Assembly (NCBI RefSeq): GCF_039541915.1
Contig: NZ_BAABHD010000080.1
Coordinates: 1-64,000 of the forward strand
Source of the DNA: Nibrella saemangeumensis
GTDB taxonomy: Bacteria > Bacteroidota > Bacteroidia > Cytophagales > Spirosomataceae
DNA length: 64,000 nt
Direction: 5' to 3'
Made by a program: the position numbers and the translations under genes. The notes beneath the pieces were generated by a model. That model was not told the origin of the DNA, did no database searches, and saw nothing but the letters and a program-made list of their open reading frames with translations. Shown in pieces: positions 8,535 to 17,647 of this stretch. Each line of letters starts with the position of its first letter. Within the stretch, counting starts at the first letter, position 1.

Positions 8535-9656
8535 TTATACCCATTCCCAAAAGTGCCTTGGGCGGTTGCCAGAGCCCTTTTTCAGCTGCAAAAACCGGGG
8601 CCGGCGGAAACGTAAAACCATGAGTGCCATCAGCTTTTTTATGGGTATGCCACCCTGTTCTTTGGTCAAATCAGCGTTCGTATCCTTGTTTGCCCCCACC
8701 GCATTTGCCAGCCATTGCTGCACATCGGAGGGACCATTCAGCAGCGACCGGACTACGCGAGGTCCCCAGGTTGGGTCGGTATCAGGGGGTGCTTGCAGTT
8801 GAGTATCAACATCTTCTTCCTCATTAACGTTCATTCTCTTCCGTTTAGTAAAACTCATAACCGGAAAGATGCGCCCAGACAAAGGCCGGGACAAGGATTT
8901 GATCAGCTGGGTAGGCAGCACCAGCGTATAGCCCCAGGGGTTGGTTAGCAATTCTTTCAGCGCCAGCACCCGGAACAGGTAATAGCTGGTCTCGCGGTTA
9001 AGGCGCAGGTCATAATAGCTCTTCTGGTTCTGGCGCTTCATGCGGGACTGGATCTGGCCCTCACCACCATTATACGCTGCGGCCACGAGCGTCCAGGAGC
9101 CAAGCTGCGAGTACAGGTAGCGCAGGTGACGGCAGGCGGCAATGGTCGCTTTGCGCAAATCGAAACGCTCGTCGTAATCCGGCGAGACTACCAATCCGAG
9201 TTCCCGGGCAGTCTGGGGCATTAGTTGCCAGTAACCGGAGGCTCCTTTGGGGGACACCGCGCTATAGATTAAATCGCTCTCGGCGAGGGGCAGGTACCGG
9301 AAGTCACGGGGGATACCGTATTGGCGCAGAATTGGATCAATGACCGGGAAGAATCCGGCGGCCCGTTTGCGCAGGCCATTCAGGTAATCGGAGCGGTACC
9401 CGTGTGATAGCAGGGTCTGTTTCCAGCGACGCAATACTGAGGATTGATAAATAGGAACCTGCTCACCGCAGAAAAATACATTCGGAAAAGCACCACCCAG
9501 GGTATCGACCCCAAGGAGCATCGGCTGGTTAAGTTGGTGTGTTGATGAAAGCGCTTTACTGGTATCAGCGAGTGAACCCGTATAAGCGGAGTCGGATGGG
9601 ACGGCAGCCGGTTTTATGGTTGCCATCAATAATGATAGACCTACTTCTTTAAGCAA
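8535..9656 (-). CDS. Exported lytic transglycosylase, array copy 5
   Basis: GH23-type transglycosylase, about 373 residues, first in the array. It has FCGE at 63-66, catalytic Glu126 in AES, GYWQLMPQTAREL and AAAYNGG. The tail is of the short type with WGPR, RFRRPRFLQ and a final WEWV. The start is uncertain: the best in-frame start is TTG at 9656, which gives a short leader. The only upstream ATG (9681) is in another frame and meets a stop after ten codons. An internal ATG at codon 11 is the other option. The poor start could reflect a drifting leader or a sequence error. The catalytic core is intact. Confidence 0.82.
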   Translation of the reverse strand: MLKEVGLSLLMATIKPAAVPSDSAYTGSLADTSKALSSTHQLNQPMLLGVDTLGGAFPNVFFCGEQVPIYQSSVLRRWKQTLLSHGYRSDYLNGLRKRAAGFFPVIDPILRQYGIPRDFRYLPLAESDLIYSAVSPKGASGYWQLMPQTARELGLVVSPDYDERFDLRKATIAACRHLRYLYSQLGSWTLVAAAYNGGEGQIQSRMKRQNQKSYYDLRLNRETSYYLFRVLALKELLTNPWGYTLVLPTQLIKSLSRPLSGRIFPVMSFTKRKRMNVNEEEDVDTQLQAPPDTDPTWGPRVVRSLLNGPSDVQQWLANAVGANKDTNADLTKEQGGIPIKKLMALMVLRFRRPRFLQLKKGSGNRPRHFWEWV

Positions 9657-9815
9657 AACAGCGGTATTTGTTGTGATACATGCAGACGAATAAGCCTGGT
9701 CAATTTACCAGGCCCGTCCATTTTCATATCACGAATATAGCTGATTCCCTGATAGATACAAATCCATCATTCTACAAATTATCCAATGGCCCACTGCAAA
9801 ATCAGTGCCAAACGA

Positions 9816-11948
9816 TTATAAAAGTCCAACTACGACCTGTATCTTACCGTAGTCATAGCGACCATTGAGGTGATCATATATGGGTTTCAAACGGCCCTCA
9901 GTTATTCCTACGCGACGTATAGCAGCTTCAATTTCCGTTCGCTCAAAATCCGACACCAGTGCTTCTAGGTCGATGTTGTAACCTGCTTTTGCCAACTGCA
10001 CCAGGTGCCCGGCAATTGAGCCAACGGTCAGGTTTCGCTCGGCGGCAATCTCCTCCATACTCATACCCCGGTTGTACAGTTCGAGCGTGAGCAATTGCGT
10101 TGAACCGCGCAGGCTATTGCCGTCTTTGGCGCGGCCGGTAACGTACTGGACGATCTCGCTGAGGAACCGCTTGCCGAACAACTCAAGCTTGCGCTCACCC
10201 ACCCCACTCACGTTCCGCAACTTATCAGGCGTGGTCGGCCGCTGCTTCGCCATGTCTTCGAGCGTTGAGTCGGTGAAGACTACGTAAGGCGGTACGTTCT
10301 GCTCATCGGCGATCTTCTTGCGCAGGGCCTTCAGGCGGTCGAGGAGCTCATCGGAGGCCACTTCGGTTTTTGTTTTGGTTTTCTCAACTACCGGTTTCGG
10401 CGCATCGTCCGGGCGCACCAGGTGCAGTTTTCGATCGCCGAACAGGATCGAATCGGCCAGGATGCCTTTACGAAGGGCGTAGTGCTGGTCGTAGGCAATT
10501 TCGATAACGCCAATGTTGATGAGCTGGTGGAGGTAGCTGCGCCAGTCCTCAAAGCGCAGGTCGCTGCCAGCCCCGTAGGTTTTGATGAGGTGGTAGTTAT
10601 TCTGGATGATGGTTTGGTTGCGCGATCCCCGCAGCACATCAATCAGCGTGTTCATGGGCACCTTTTCGTTCAGGCGCACAATGGCCGACAACGCTTTCTG
10701 GGCCAGCACAGTCCCGTCGAAGGTAACACGGGGATTGCGGCATACATCGCAGTTGCCGCAGGGCTCGGGCAGTTCTTCAGAGAAATAGCTCAGCAGAATC
10801 TGACGCCGGCAGGTATTTGCCTCCGCAAACTGCTGCATCCGCTCCAGCTTGGCGAGTTGAACGCCCAGATTGGCCGGAGCATTCTCCGCCAGTATGTCTT
10901 TATACATAGCCACATCGGCGAAGCTGTAAAACAGGACCGTATCAGACGGTAAGCCATCACGGCCCGCCCGCCCAATCTCCTGGTAATAACTCTCAATGTT
11001 TTTAGGCAGGTTGTAGTGTATTACCCACCGCACATTAGACTTATCGATACCCATCCCGAAAGCAATGGTAGCGCACATAATCCGCACATCGTCTTTCAGG
11101 AAAGCCTCCTGCACACGGGCACGCTGTTCCGGGTCCATACCGGCATGGTAATAAGCGGCCGAAAAGCCGCGATCCTGCAGTTTGGCCGCCAGCGACTCGG
11201 TCGACTTGCGGCTCAGGCAGTAGATAATGCCGGAGGTATTCGGCTTAAGCTGGAGCAGCCGCACGATCTGGCCCAGCCGGTTGGTGCCGGGCAGCACTTT
11301 CAGACTCAGGTTGGTACGGTTAAAGGAAGCAATGAATACGGCCGGATCAGTCAGTTCGAGCCGGTCGATAATATCCTGACGGGTCAGGCGGTCGGCGGTG
11401 GCAGTCAGAGCCACCACGGGCACGTCGGGAAAATGCTTCTTGAGGGCGTTGAGTTGGGTATATTCCGGCCTGAAGTCATGTCCCCAGGACGATATACAAT
11501 GCGCTTCGTCGATAGCAAACAACGACAGCTTGCTTTTCTGGAGAAAGATAAAGAAAGCCTCCGACAGCAGCTTTTCCGGCGATACATACAGGAGCTTGAT
11601 TTGACCCGCCAGGCATTGATCTTCAATAGTCCGCTGTTCGCGGCCGCTCTGGGTACTGTTGAGAAAAGCCGCCGGCACACCGTTCATATGCAGGGCTTCT
11701 ACCTGATCTTTCATCAGGGCAATCAGGGGCGATACTACCACGCACAGGCCCGGCCTCATCAGGGCCGGAATCTGAAAGCATACCGATTTACCGCCACCCG
11801 TCGGCATCAGCACCAGCGTATCGCGGCCATCGAGAATAGCCTTGATGATTTCTTCCTGATTTGGCCGGAAGCGATCGTAGCCGTAGTAGCGCTTTAGGTA
11901 ACCAACCGCCGAGTCAGCAACAAATGGAGAAGAGGAAGTCGTCGTCAT
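9816..11948 (-). CDS. recQ: ATP-dependent DNA helicase RecQ
   Basis: 3'-5' superfamily 2 helicase of DNA repair and recombination. The 710 residues include Walker A GGGKS at 51-55 and DEAH at 147-150, followed by the aromatic-rich loop ISSWGHDFR. The second helicase lobe carries the QEIGRAGRDG motif VI. A zinc cluster (C at about 380, then CGNCDVC) and a winged-helix domain follow, then an HRDC domain at roughly 535-600. A helix-turn-helix extension to the C-terminus (MSMEEIAAERNLT) is common in Bacteroidota RecQ. The start is an ATG. There is no operon partner: the gene upstream is 138 bases away. Confidence 0.96.
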   Translation of the reverse strand: MTTTSSSPFVADSAVGYLKRYYGYDRFRPNQEEIIKAILDGRDTLVLMPTGGGKSVCFQIPALMRPGLCVVVSPLIALMKDQVEALHMNGVPAAFLNSTQSGREQRTIEDQCLAGQIKLLYVSPEKLLSEAFFIFLQKSKLSLFAIDEAHCISSWGHDFRPEYTQLNALKKHFPDVPVVALTATADRLTRQDIIDRLELTDPAVFIASFNRTNLSLKVLPGTNRLGQIVRLLQLKPNTSGIIYCLSRKSTESLAAKLQDRGFSAAYYHAGMDPEQRARVQEAFLKDDVRIMCATIAFGMGIDKSNVRWVIHYNLPKNIESYYQEIGRAGRDGLPSDTVLFYSFADVAMYKDILAENAPANLGVQLAKLERMQQFAEANTCRRQILLSYFSEELPEPCGNCDVCRNPRVTFDGTVLAQKALSAIVRLNEKVPMNTLIDVLRGSRNQTIIQNNYHLIKTYGAGSDLRFEDWRSYLHQLINIGVIEIAYDQHYALRKGILADSILFGDRKLHLVRPDDAPKPVVEKTKTKTEVASDELLDRLKALRKKIADEQNVPPYVVFTDSTLEDMAKQRPTTPDKLRNVSGVGERKLELFGKRFLSEIVQYVTGRAKDGNSLRGSTQLLTLELYNRGMSMEEIAAERNLTVGSIAGHLVQLAKAGYNIDLEALVSDFERTEIEAAIRRVGITEGRLKPIYDHLNGRYDYGKIQVVVGLL

Positions 11949-12086
11949 ACAATGTCAACCGCCCATGGGGAGCAATCAGTAAAGATACCCATCTTTTATG
12001 ACGTTGAAAAGCGGGTTTTTAGTTCCGGTCTCCTGCTTTTTAACGGTAGTTTAAGGCCATCATATGGGCGAATCTCTACCAGACAG

Positions 12087-12725
12087 TTACAAGCCGGGAA
12101 TGTGCAGCAGGCTGTTCGGATCGGGGCAAATGGACAGGTATCGTTCCCGATCAGTGAGCGAACAAACACCGGGGAAATCACCCCGCAGTCCGAGCATGTC
12201 GGTCATCAGCTGGAAGTGCAGGTGCGGGGGCCAGTCGCCATTTTCGGGAAACGGCCCGATTTCGGTCAGGAACTCGCCGGCCTTAAACGGCTTACCGACA
12301 TACAGCCCCGCCAGCGACCGGCGGCTCAGGTGCCCGTATAAACTGTAGAGAGGCTTTCCGTCGACCTGATGCTCCAGAATAATGGTGGGGCCGTAATCGC
12401 CGAAGTTGTTGTTATCCTGAAAACTGTGGACCACGCCATCCAGCGGAGCGTACACCGGCGTACCGGCTTCGGCCCAGAGGTCAATACCCAGGTGAATGCA
12501 GCGGGGGTCCTCGGTTTGCTGGAAATGACTACTCCGACGGTAGATATCCCGATGTTCGTTGTAGCCGCCCACCCCGACTACGGCCCCGGCGGCTTTTAGC
12601 CTGCCGAAAACATAGTTTGTAAAAACGGCCGTGTTGGTCAGGTCCAGTGTAGCCAGATCAGGATTGCCGGCCGTAAAATCGAGAATGAGATAAGGATCGT
12701 TGTTAAAGTCAAAAGGCAGTAGCAT
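12087..12725 (-). CDS. M23-family metallopeptidase without signal peptide
   Basis: The 212-residue protein has the LytM/M23 zinc-site pattern: HLGIDLW (first His and Asp, about 78-82), YGHLS, and HLHFQL near 168. M23 enzymes usually cut peptide cross-links of peptidoglycan in the periplasm. This one starts with a soluble sequence (MLLPFDFNND) and shows no signal peptide or membrane helix. It may act in the cytoplasm on a different substrate, or be exported another way. The start is an ATG at 12725. It lies next to recQ, transcribed the same way, with a 138-base gap. Confidence 0.85.
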   Translation of the reverse strand: MLLPFDFNNDPYLILDFTAGNPDLATLDLTNTAVFTNYVFGRLKAAGAVVGVGGYNEHRDIYRRSSHFQQTEDPRCIHLGIDLWAEAGTPVYAPLDGVVHSFQDNNNFGDYGPTIILEHQVDGKPLYSLYGHLSRRSLAGLYVGKPFKAGEFLTEIGPFPENGDWPPHLHFQLMTDMLGLRGDFPGVCSLTDRERYLSICPDPNSLLHIPGL

Positions 12726-12845
12726 ACCGGGTAAACACAGCGGCTACGAAGAAAATTTCTCAGTACTCATTCCCCTGATTACTAGCTAAGAAAAATAACA
12801 TATGACCTTTTAAAAAGTTGAATGGACACATAACCCGATTGTCCC

Positions 12846-13931
12846 ATGCAGCCTCTGATAAAACCGATCCGCTTATTGGTATTTCTTTTTTTGTTGTTCG
12901 CCGGCCTATATTATGCCCGGACCATTTTGATCCCGCTCGCATTTGGCGGATTGTTGGCGGCCCTGTTTTCGTCATTATCAGATCGCCTGGAAAAAAAAGG
13001 GGTATCCAGAGCGGTTGCGGCTCTCCTATGCATTGTTTGTTTTGTTCTGGTTATCGCCGGTTTTATTTCGCTGATAGCCTGGCAATCGTCTGACCTATTC
13101 TCGGACATTGCCGGTATCAAAGAGCGGGTCAATTCCTTTATTGACCAGGCACGCCAGTTCATCAGCACCAAATTTGGTATTGAACCGCAGCAGCAAAAGG
13201 CCATAATAGACAAGCAGTCAGCAGGCGGTGGTGGTATGTCGTCCACGGTTACCAAAATTCTGGATACCATGATGGGGATAGCGGTCGACCTGATCCTCAC
13301 CCTCGTTTACACCTTTCTCCTACTCTATTTACGGGACCACATTAAAAAGTTCATCCTGCGCCTGGTAGACAACGACCAGCGCCCCAAAACCCTGGAAGTG
13401 ATTGAGGAGAGTAGCCAGGTAGCCCAACGCTATCTGACAGGCCTCTTTACCATGATCAGCTTATTGTGGGTTATGTATGGTATCGGGTTTTCGATAGTGG
13501 GTGTAAAGCAGGCTATTTTTCTGGCGATACTTTGCGGACTACTCGAAATGATACCGTTTGTGGGCAATCTGACGGGTGCCTTACTGGCCATCCTCGTTAA
13601 CCTGACGCAGGGGAGCGACACCCAGGTTCTGCTGGGCATTGTGATCGTTTACGGCATTGTCCAGTTTACCCAGACCTACCTGCTGGAGCCGTTGGTGGTT
13701 GGTTCCGAGGTGAGCATTAATCCCTTATTTACCATTCTGGTTATTGTGGTTGGCGAAGCTGTTTGGGGTGTATCGGGTATGATTCTGGCGATACCAGCGC
13801 TGGGTGTGATCAAAGTAATTTGTGATCATGTAGAACCCCTAAAACCAATAGGCTTTCTGATTGGTGCAGAAGAAAAGAAAAAATCGCCCGGTTTAGCGGA
13901 TAAGATCAAAAAGCTCTTTCATAAAGACTAG
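12846..13931 (+). CDS. AI-2E family transporter (PerM/YdiK type)
   Basis: Polytopic inner-membrane protein of 361 residues. It opens with paired hydrophobic segments and a soluble region (about 70-150) before the C-terminal helix bundle. The family pattern of a GLLEMIPFVGNL stretch near 235 and the closing GVIKVICDHVEPL segment are present. Members export small molecules or sodium, and the AI-2 link in the name is not proven for most of them. The gene is divergent from the M23 peptidase and ends before the palindromic repeat at 13991-14157. Confidence 0.88.
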   Translation: MQPLIKPIRLLVFLFLLFAGLYYARTILIPLAFGGLLAALFSSLSDRLEKKGVSRAVAALLCIVCFVLVIAGFISLIAWQSSDLFSDIAGIKERVNSFIDQARQFISTKFGIEPQQQKAIIDKQSAGGGGMSSTVTKILDTMMGIAVDLILTLVYTFLLLYLRDHIKKFILRLVDNDQRPKTLEVIEESSQVAQRYLTGLFTMISLLWVMYGIGFSIVGVKQAIFLAILCGLLEMIPFVGNLTGALLAILVNLTQGSDTQVLLGIVIVYGIVQFTQTYLLEPLVVGSEVSINPLFTILVIVVGEAVWGVSGMILAIPALGVIKVICDHVEPLKPIGFLIGAEEKKKSPGLADKIKKLFHKD

Positions 13932-13990
13932 CAAAACCATAGGTTGAGATTTCGTACGCTCACTATAAAAATGAGTTATCCCGAATTTTT

Positions 13991-14157
13991 GAGTAAACAG
14001 CCCCGGAGGGGTGCCATATCGGTAGAACGGACATGCGTCTGACAACATCAAAGCCCCAGCGGGGCGTAACCGGGTGTGGTACGCCCCGCTGGGGCTTTGG
14101 CTTTAGGCTGTGGTTACGCTAGCTACCGATGTTTTGCCCCTCCGGGGCTGTTCTCAG
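13991..14157. repeat. Nested palindromic intergenic repeat
   Basis: Two inverted repeats lie one inside the other. The outer arms (13991-14025 and 14123-14157) share AGCCCCGGAGGGG and ATCGGTAG with a few mismatches. The inner arms (14050-14068 and 14080-14098) are a perfect 19-bp pair containing GCCCCAGCGGGGC. The element fills the 322-base gap between two convergent genes and has no credible coding frame. It looks like a REP- or MITE-type element and could also terminate transcription both ways. I see nothing in the flanking 13932-13990 and 14158-14253. Confidence 0.75.
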
Positions 14158-14253
14158 ACTCGATAACATCAGCATCGAAATGGCCGTTTAGGGAGCCATT
14201 CGGCCCGCATAAAATTCAAGATGACTCATGTTTACCGTGCATTGTTAAACGGT

Positions 14254-15861
14254 TTAACCCGCTACCGGACCGCCGGACCGAATCTCTTCGTTGGCGGAGT
14301 CGGCGTACTTGTCGAAATTGTCCCGGAACAGCTTTGCCAGTTTTCTGGCCTGCTCGTCGTACTGGTTCTGGTCCTGCCACGTAGCGCGGGGGTTCAGCAC
14401 CTCATCCGGCACATTCGGGCAGGTTTTGGGCATGGCGATACCGAAAACCGGGTGGTTGTGGTAGTCGACGCTCTCCAGTTCACCGTTCAGGGCGGCCGTG
14501 ATCATGGCGCGGGTATAGTTGAGCCTGATCCGCTGGCCGGTTCCGTAGGCACCGCCCGTCCAGCCGGTATTCACCAGCCAGACATTGGTTTGATTCTCCG
14601 ACATCTTCTGCCCCAGCATCTCGGCGTACTGCGTCGGGTGCAGCGGCAGAAACGCTTCCCCGAAACAGGGCGAGAAGGCAGCTTTTGGCTCGTTGATGCC
14701 AACCTCGGTACCGGCCACTTTAGCCGTATAGCCGGAGATGAAGTGGTACATGGCCTGCTCCGGCGTCAGTTTAGAAATTGGCGGCAGTACGCCAAACGCA
14801 TCGGCCGTCAGGAAAAAGATGTTTTTAGGAATACCCCCCACCGAAGGCTCCAGCGCGTTGTCGATAAACTGAATCGGGTACGACACGCGGGTATTTTCGG
14901 TCTTGGACTTATTGCTATAATCCACCGCCCGGGTACCCGGATGGAACTTCGTATTTTCCAGAATTGCACCAAACCGGACGGCATTGTAAATCTCCGGCTC
15001 TTTCTCGGCCGACAGGTCAATCACCTTGGCGTAGCAGCCACCTTCAAAGTTGAACACACCCTCGTTGGCCCAGCCGTGTTCATCATCGCCGATTAGTTTC
15101 CGGTTCGGGTCGGCCGACAGGGTGGTCTTACCCGTACCCGACAAGCCGAAGAATACCGCGGTATCCCCGTTCTGACCAACATTGGCCGATGCGTGCATGG
15201 ACAAGGTATGGCGCTCGGCCGGCAGCTTGTAGTTCAGCACCGAGAATATCCCCTTCTTCATCTCGCCGGTATAGCCGGTGCCGCCGATCAGGATCACGTT
15301 CTTTGTCAGGTTCAGAATAGCGAAGTTCTCGTTGGTGGTACCATCTTCCGCCGGGTTGGCCTTGAACTCCGGAATGCAGATGATGGTAAAGTCCGGCTGG
15401 AAGTTTTCCAGTTCCTCCGGCTTCGGTCGCAGGAACATGTTATAGCAGAACAGATTATGCCAGGCCGAGGTGTTGTATACCTGGATGTTCAGGCGGTAGT
15501 CGGGATGGGCACCGGCGTAGGCATGACGAACGTAAACGCGCTTATCGGCCAGAAAGTCGACCATTTTCCGGTGCAGCGCATCAAACTTAGCCGGGTCGAA
15601 GGGAATATTAATATCGCCCCACCAGATGGTGTCGGTGGTGGTTTCGTCTTTAACAATATAGCGGTCTTTGGGACTACGACCGGTAAAAGTACCGGTATCA
15701 CAAACCAGCGCTCCACAGTCGGCTAATTCACCTTCACCGTTGCGAATGGCAAGTTCGATGAGTTCGGCGGGTGACAGATTTTCGAATCGTTCGGCGGATG
15801 TAATAGCGAAGTGGCCGGCCGTTTCAGCAGCCGGTGCTTCCATGGTTTCATGCAAAATCAT
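14254..15861 (-). CDS. pckA: Phosphoenolpyruvate carboxykinase (ATP)
   Basis: Converts oxaloacetate and ATP to phosphoenolpyruvate, CO2 and ADP, the entry step of gluconeogenesis. I choose the ATG at 15861, giving 535 residues, the usual length; a TTG eight codons earlier is less likely. The P-loop GLSGTGKT lies at about 239-246, followed by the kinase-2 stretch LIGDDEHGW. The oxaloacetate-binding region GRSPKDR (about 61-67) and the arginine-rich RIRLNYTRAMI block near the C-terminus are intact. It stands alone, convergent with the AI-2E gene and divergent from the peptide transporter. Confidence 0.97.
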   Translation of the reverse strand: MILHETMEAPAAETAGHFAITSAERFENLSPAELIELAIRNGEGELADCGALVCDTGTFTGRSPKDRYIVKDETTTDTIWWGDINIPFDPAKFDALHRKMVDFLADKRVYVRHAYAGAHPDYRLNIQVYNTSAWHNLFCYNMFLRPKPEELENFQPDFTIICIPEFKANPAEDGTTNENFAILNLTKNVILIGGTGYTGEMKKGIFSVLNYKLPAERHTLSMHASANVGQNGDTAVFFGLSGTGKTTLSADPNRKLIGDDEHGWANEGVFNFEGGCYAKVIDLSAEKEPEIYNAVRFGAILENTKFHPGTRAVDYSNKSKTENTRVSYPIQFIDNALEPSVGGIPKNIFFLTADAFGVLPPISKLTPEQAMYHFISGYTAKVAGTEVGINEPKAAFSPCFGEAFLPLHPTQYAEMLGQKMSENQTNVWLVNTGWTGGAYGTGQRIRLNYTRAMITAALNGELESVDYHNHPVFGIAMPKTCPNVPDEVLNPRATWQDQNQYDEQARKLAKLFRDNFDKYADSANEEIRSGGPVAG

Positions 15862-16010
15862 ACTCTTCCTGTTTGTTGATGGCAAGTAAATGTAAAAAGA
15901 ATGGCTCAGGAATGCAGTATGTCAGCCCCTGAAATGATTTTACACCATAGAGGGTAACCGGCTCAAACACAAGACAATGATTTTGCATTTATGGTGATAC
16001 GCCATCATCT

Positions 16011-16042
16011 TTTGGGAGATTGAGGGTGGGGGCGTATCTTTA
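16011..16042 (+). promoter_or_regulatory. Promoter of the POT transporter gene
   Basis: TTTG (16011-16014), 20 bases, TATCTTTA (16035-16042). This is a near-consensus Bacteroidota promoter whose -7 box ends 64 bases before the ATG. Confidence 0.55.
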
Positions 16043-16106
16043 CGTCCTTTTTCACGTTTAATTACCAAACTTTCTTTTTTTTATTTCATCTGACAAACCT
16101 TATCGA

Positions 16107-17606
16107 ATGGAAGCAACAGCAACCACTCCGGCCACTTCGACCAAACACCCTACCGGCTTATACGTTTTGTTTTTTACCGAAATGTGGGAGCGTTTCAGCT
16201 ACTACGGCATGCGGGCCATTCTGCTGCTGTTTCTGATTGCCAATATCGGTACGGGCGGCATGGGTCTCACAGAGGCTGAAGGTGCCGCTATTTATGGTTT
16301 ATATACCGCTTCAGTATACTTGCTTTCTCTCCCCGGAGGCTGGATCGCCGACAATATTCTGGGCCAGCGCAAGTCCATCTGGTACGGGGGGCTCATTATC
16401 ATGCTGGGCCACATCATCCTGGCTTTTCCCGGCGGCAGCACTTTATTTTACATGGGCCTCTGCACAGTGGCTATCGGGACAGGTTTGCTGAAGCCGAATA
16501 TCAGTGCGATTGTCGGTGAATTATACCCGGAGGGCGGTGCCCGGCGCGATGCCGCTTTCAATATCTTCTACATGGGTATCAACCTTGGCTCGTTCCTTGG
16601 TATTACCATTGTCGGCTATCTGGGGCAGAAAGTAGGCTGGCATTATGGGTTCGGAGCGGCTGCGATTGGTATGGGGTTGGGTATGGTCATCTTCCGGATT
16701 TACGGACAGAAGTACCTGAACCAGTATGGCAACGAGCCGAAGAAAGCAGATCCCAATGAAGTAAAGTCAAAGACGGGTAGCCGCTCGTTAATTGGCTTTC
16801 TGGTGGGTTTAGCCGCCGTCCTGGTGGTGCTGCAGTTGACCGGTACCCTTGATTTAACCACGGCACAAGGGCTCGCGAAAGGGATGGGCACCATTATCTC
16901 GCTGGTGGCGGTAAGTTATTTCGTCTACATCATGCTGGCCGGTGGCCTCGACGCGGTGGAAAAGAAGCGGGTAGCGGTTCTGTTTGTCTTTTTCCTGGCC
17001 GCAGCCTTGTTCTGGGCCGGTTTTGAGCAGCAGGGTTCCTCACTGCAAATCTTTGCCGACCGCCATACCGACCTGAACCTGTTTGGCTGGGAAATGCCGT
17101 CGAGCTGGTTCCAGAACTTTAACCCGGCCTTTATTTTGCTCTTTTCGCCCATTCTGGCCTCGCTCTGGATAGGCTTAGCCAACCGGAACACCAACCCCTC
17201 TACGCCAACCAAATTTGGTCTCGGCCTGGTGTTACTCGGTGGCGGCTATCTGGTTATGGTGTTTGCCGCCCAGATTGCCCGCACTGGCGAACTGACGTCT
17301 CCGCTCTGGCTGACGTTTACCTACCTGTTCCATACGCTGGGTGAGTTGTGCCTGAGCCCGGTCGGTCTAAGCGCCTTTACCAAGCTGGCCCCCCGCCGGT
17401 ATGTGAGTCAGCTGATGGGGATCTGGTTTGTGGGTGCGTCGCTGGGTAACCTGATTGCGGGTCTGTTCGCGGGCGGCTTCGACGAGGAGAACGTCCAGCA
17501 GATGCCTGATCTCTTCATGAGCGTGGTCTACTTCAGCTTCGGCTTCGGTATTTTAATCTTGATTCTCTCGCTACCACTGAAGCGGTGGATGGGAGGTATC
17601 AAATAG
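16107..17606 (+). CDS. POT/PTR2 family peptide transporter
   Basis: Proton-coupled di- and tripeptide importer of the major facilitator superfamily, 499 residues with 12-14 hydrophobic segments. The family signature is visible at the N-terminus (EMWERFSYYGMRAILLLF, about 20-37), with the ExxERFxYY motif linked to proton coupling. FYMGINLGS near 155 matches the PTR2 signature. The start is an ATG, with a good promoter upstream. The stop codon is the first three bases of the shared terminator stem at 17604-17647. I see nothing to fix the substrate beyond peptides. Confidence 0.94.
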   Translation: MEATATTPATSTKHPTGLYVLFFTEMWERFSYYGMRAILLLFLIANIGTGGMGLTEAEGAAIYGLYTASVYLLSLPGGWIADNILGQRKSIWYGGLIIMLGHIILAFPGGSTLFYMGLCTVAIGTGLLKPNISAIVGELYPEGGARRDAAFNIFYMGINLGSFLGITIVGYLGQKVGWHYGFGAAAIGMGLGMVIFRIYGQKYLNQYGNEPKKADPNEVKSKTGSRSLIGFLVGLAAVLVVLQLTGTLDLTTAQGLAKGMGTIISLVAVSYFVYIMLAGGLDAVEKKRVAVLFVFFLAAALFWAGFEQQGSSLQIFADRHTDLNLFGWEMPSSWFQNFNPAFILLFSPILASLWIGLANRNTNPSTPTKFGLGLVLLGGGYLVMVFAAQIARTGELTSPLWLTFTYLFHTLGELCLSPVGLSAFTKLAPRRYVSQLMGIWFVGASLGNLIAGLFAGGFDEENVQQMPDLFMSVVYFSFGFGILILILSLPLKRWMGGIK

Positions 17607-17647
17607 CAAAAACAGGAGGGGCCGTGCGGCCCCTCCTGTTTTTGCTA
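17604..17647. terminator. Bidirectional terminator containing both stop codons
   Basis: A perfect 20-bp stem (17604-17623 with 17628-17647) around a 4-base loop, with A- and T-rich ends on both sides. It begins with the TAG of the POT gene and ends with the TAG (minus strand) of the SUI1-like gene, so it serves both convergent genes. Confidence 0.88.

Noticed and set aside
11016..11897. Open frame of 293 codons on the plus strand inside recQ
   Set aside because: It is antisense to a well-conserved helicase, has low-complexity composition and no recognisable domain; GC-rich genes here produce many such shadows.
13991..14157. Insertion sequence or CRISPR-like repeat
   Set aside because: No transposase, no regular direct repeats with spacers and no target-site duplication; only nested inverted arms are seen.
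14221..15096. Open frame of 291 codons opposite pckA
   Set aside because: Shadow of the carboxykinase gene; no homology visible and no upstream signals.
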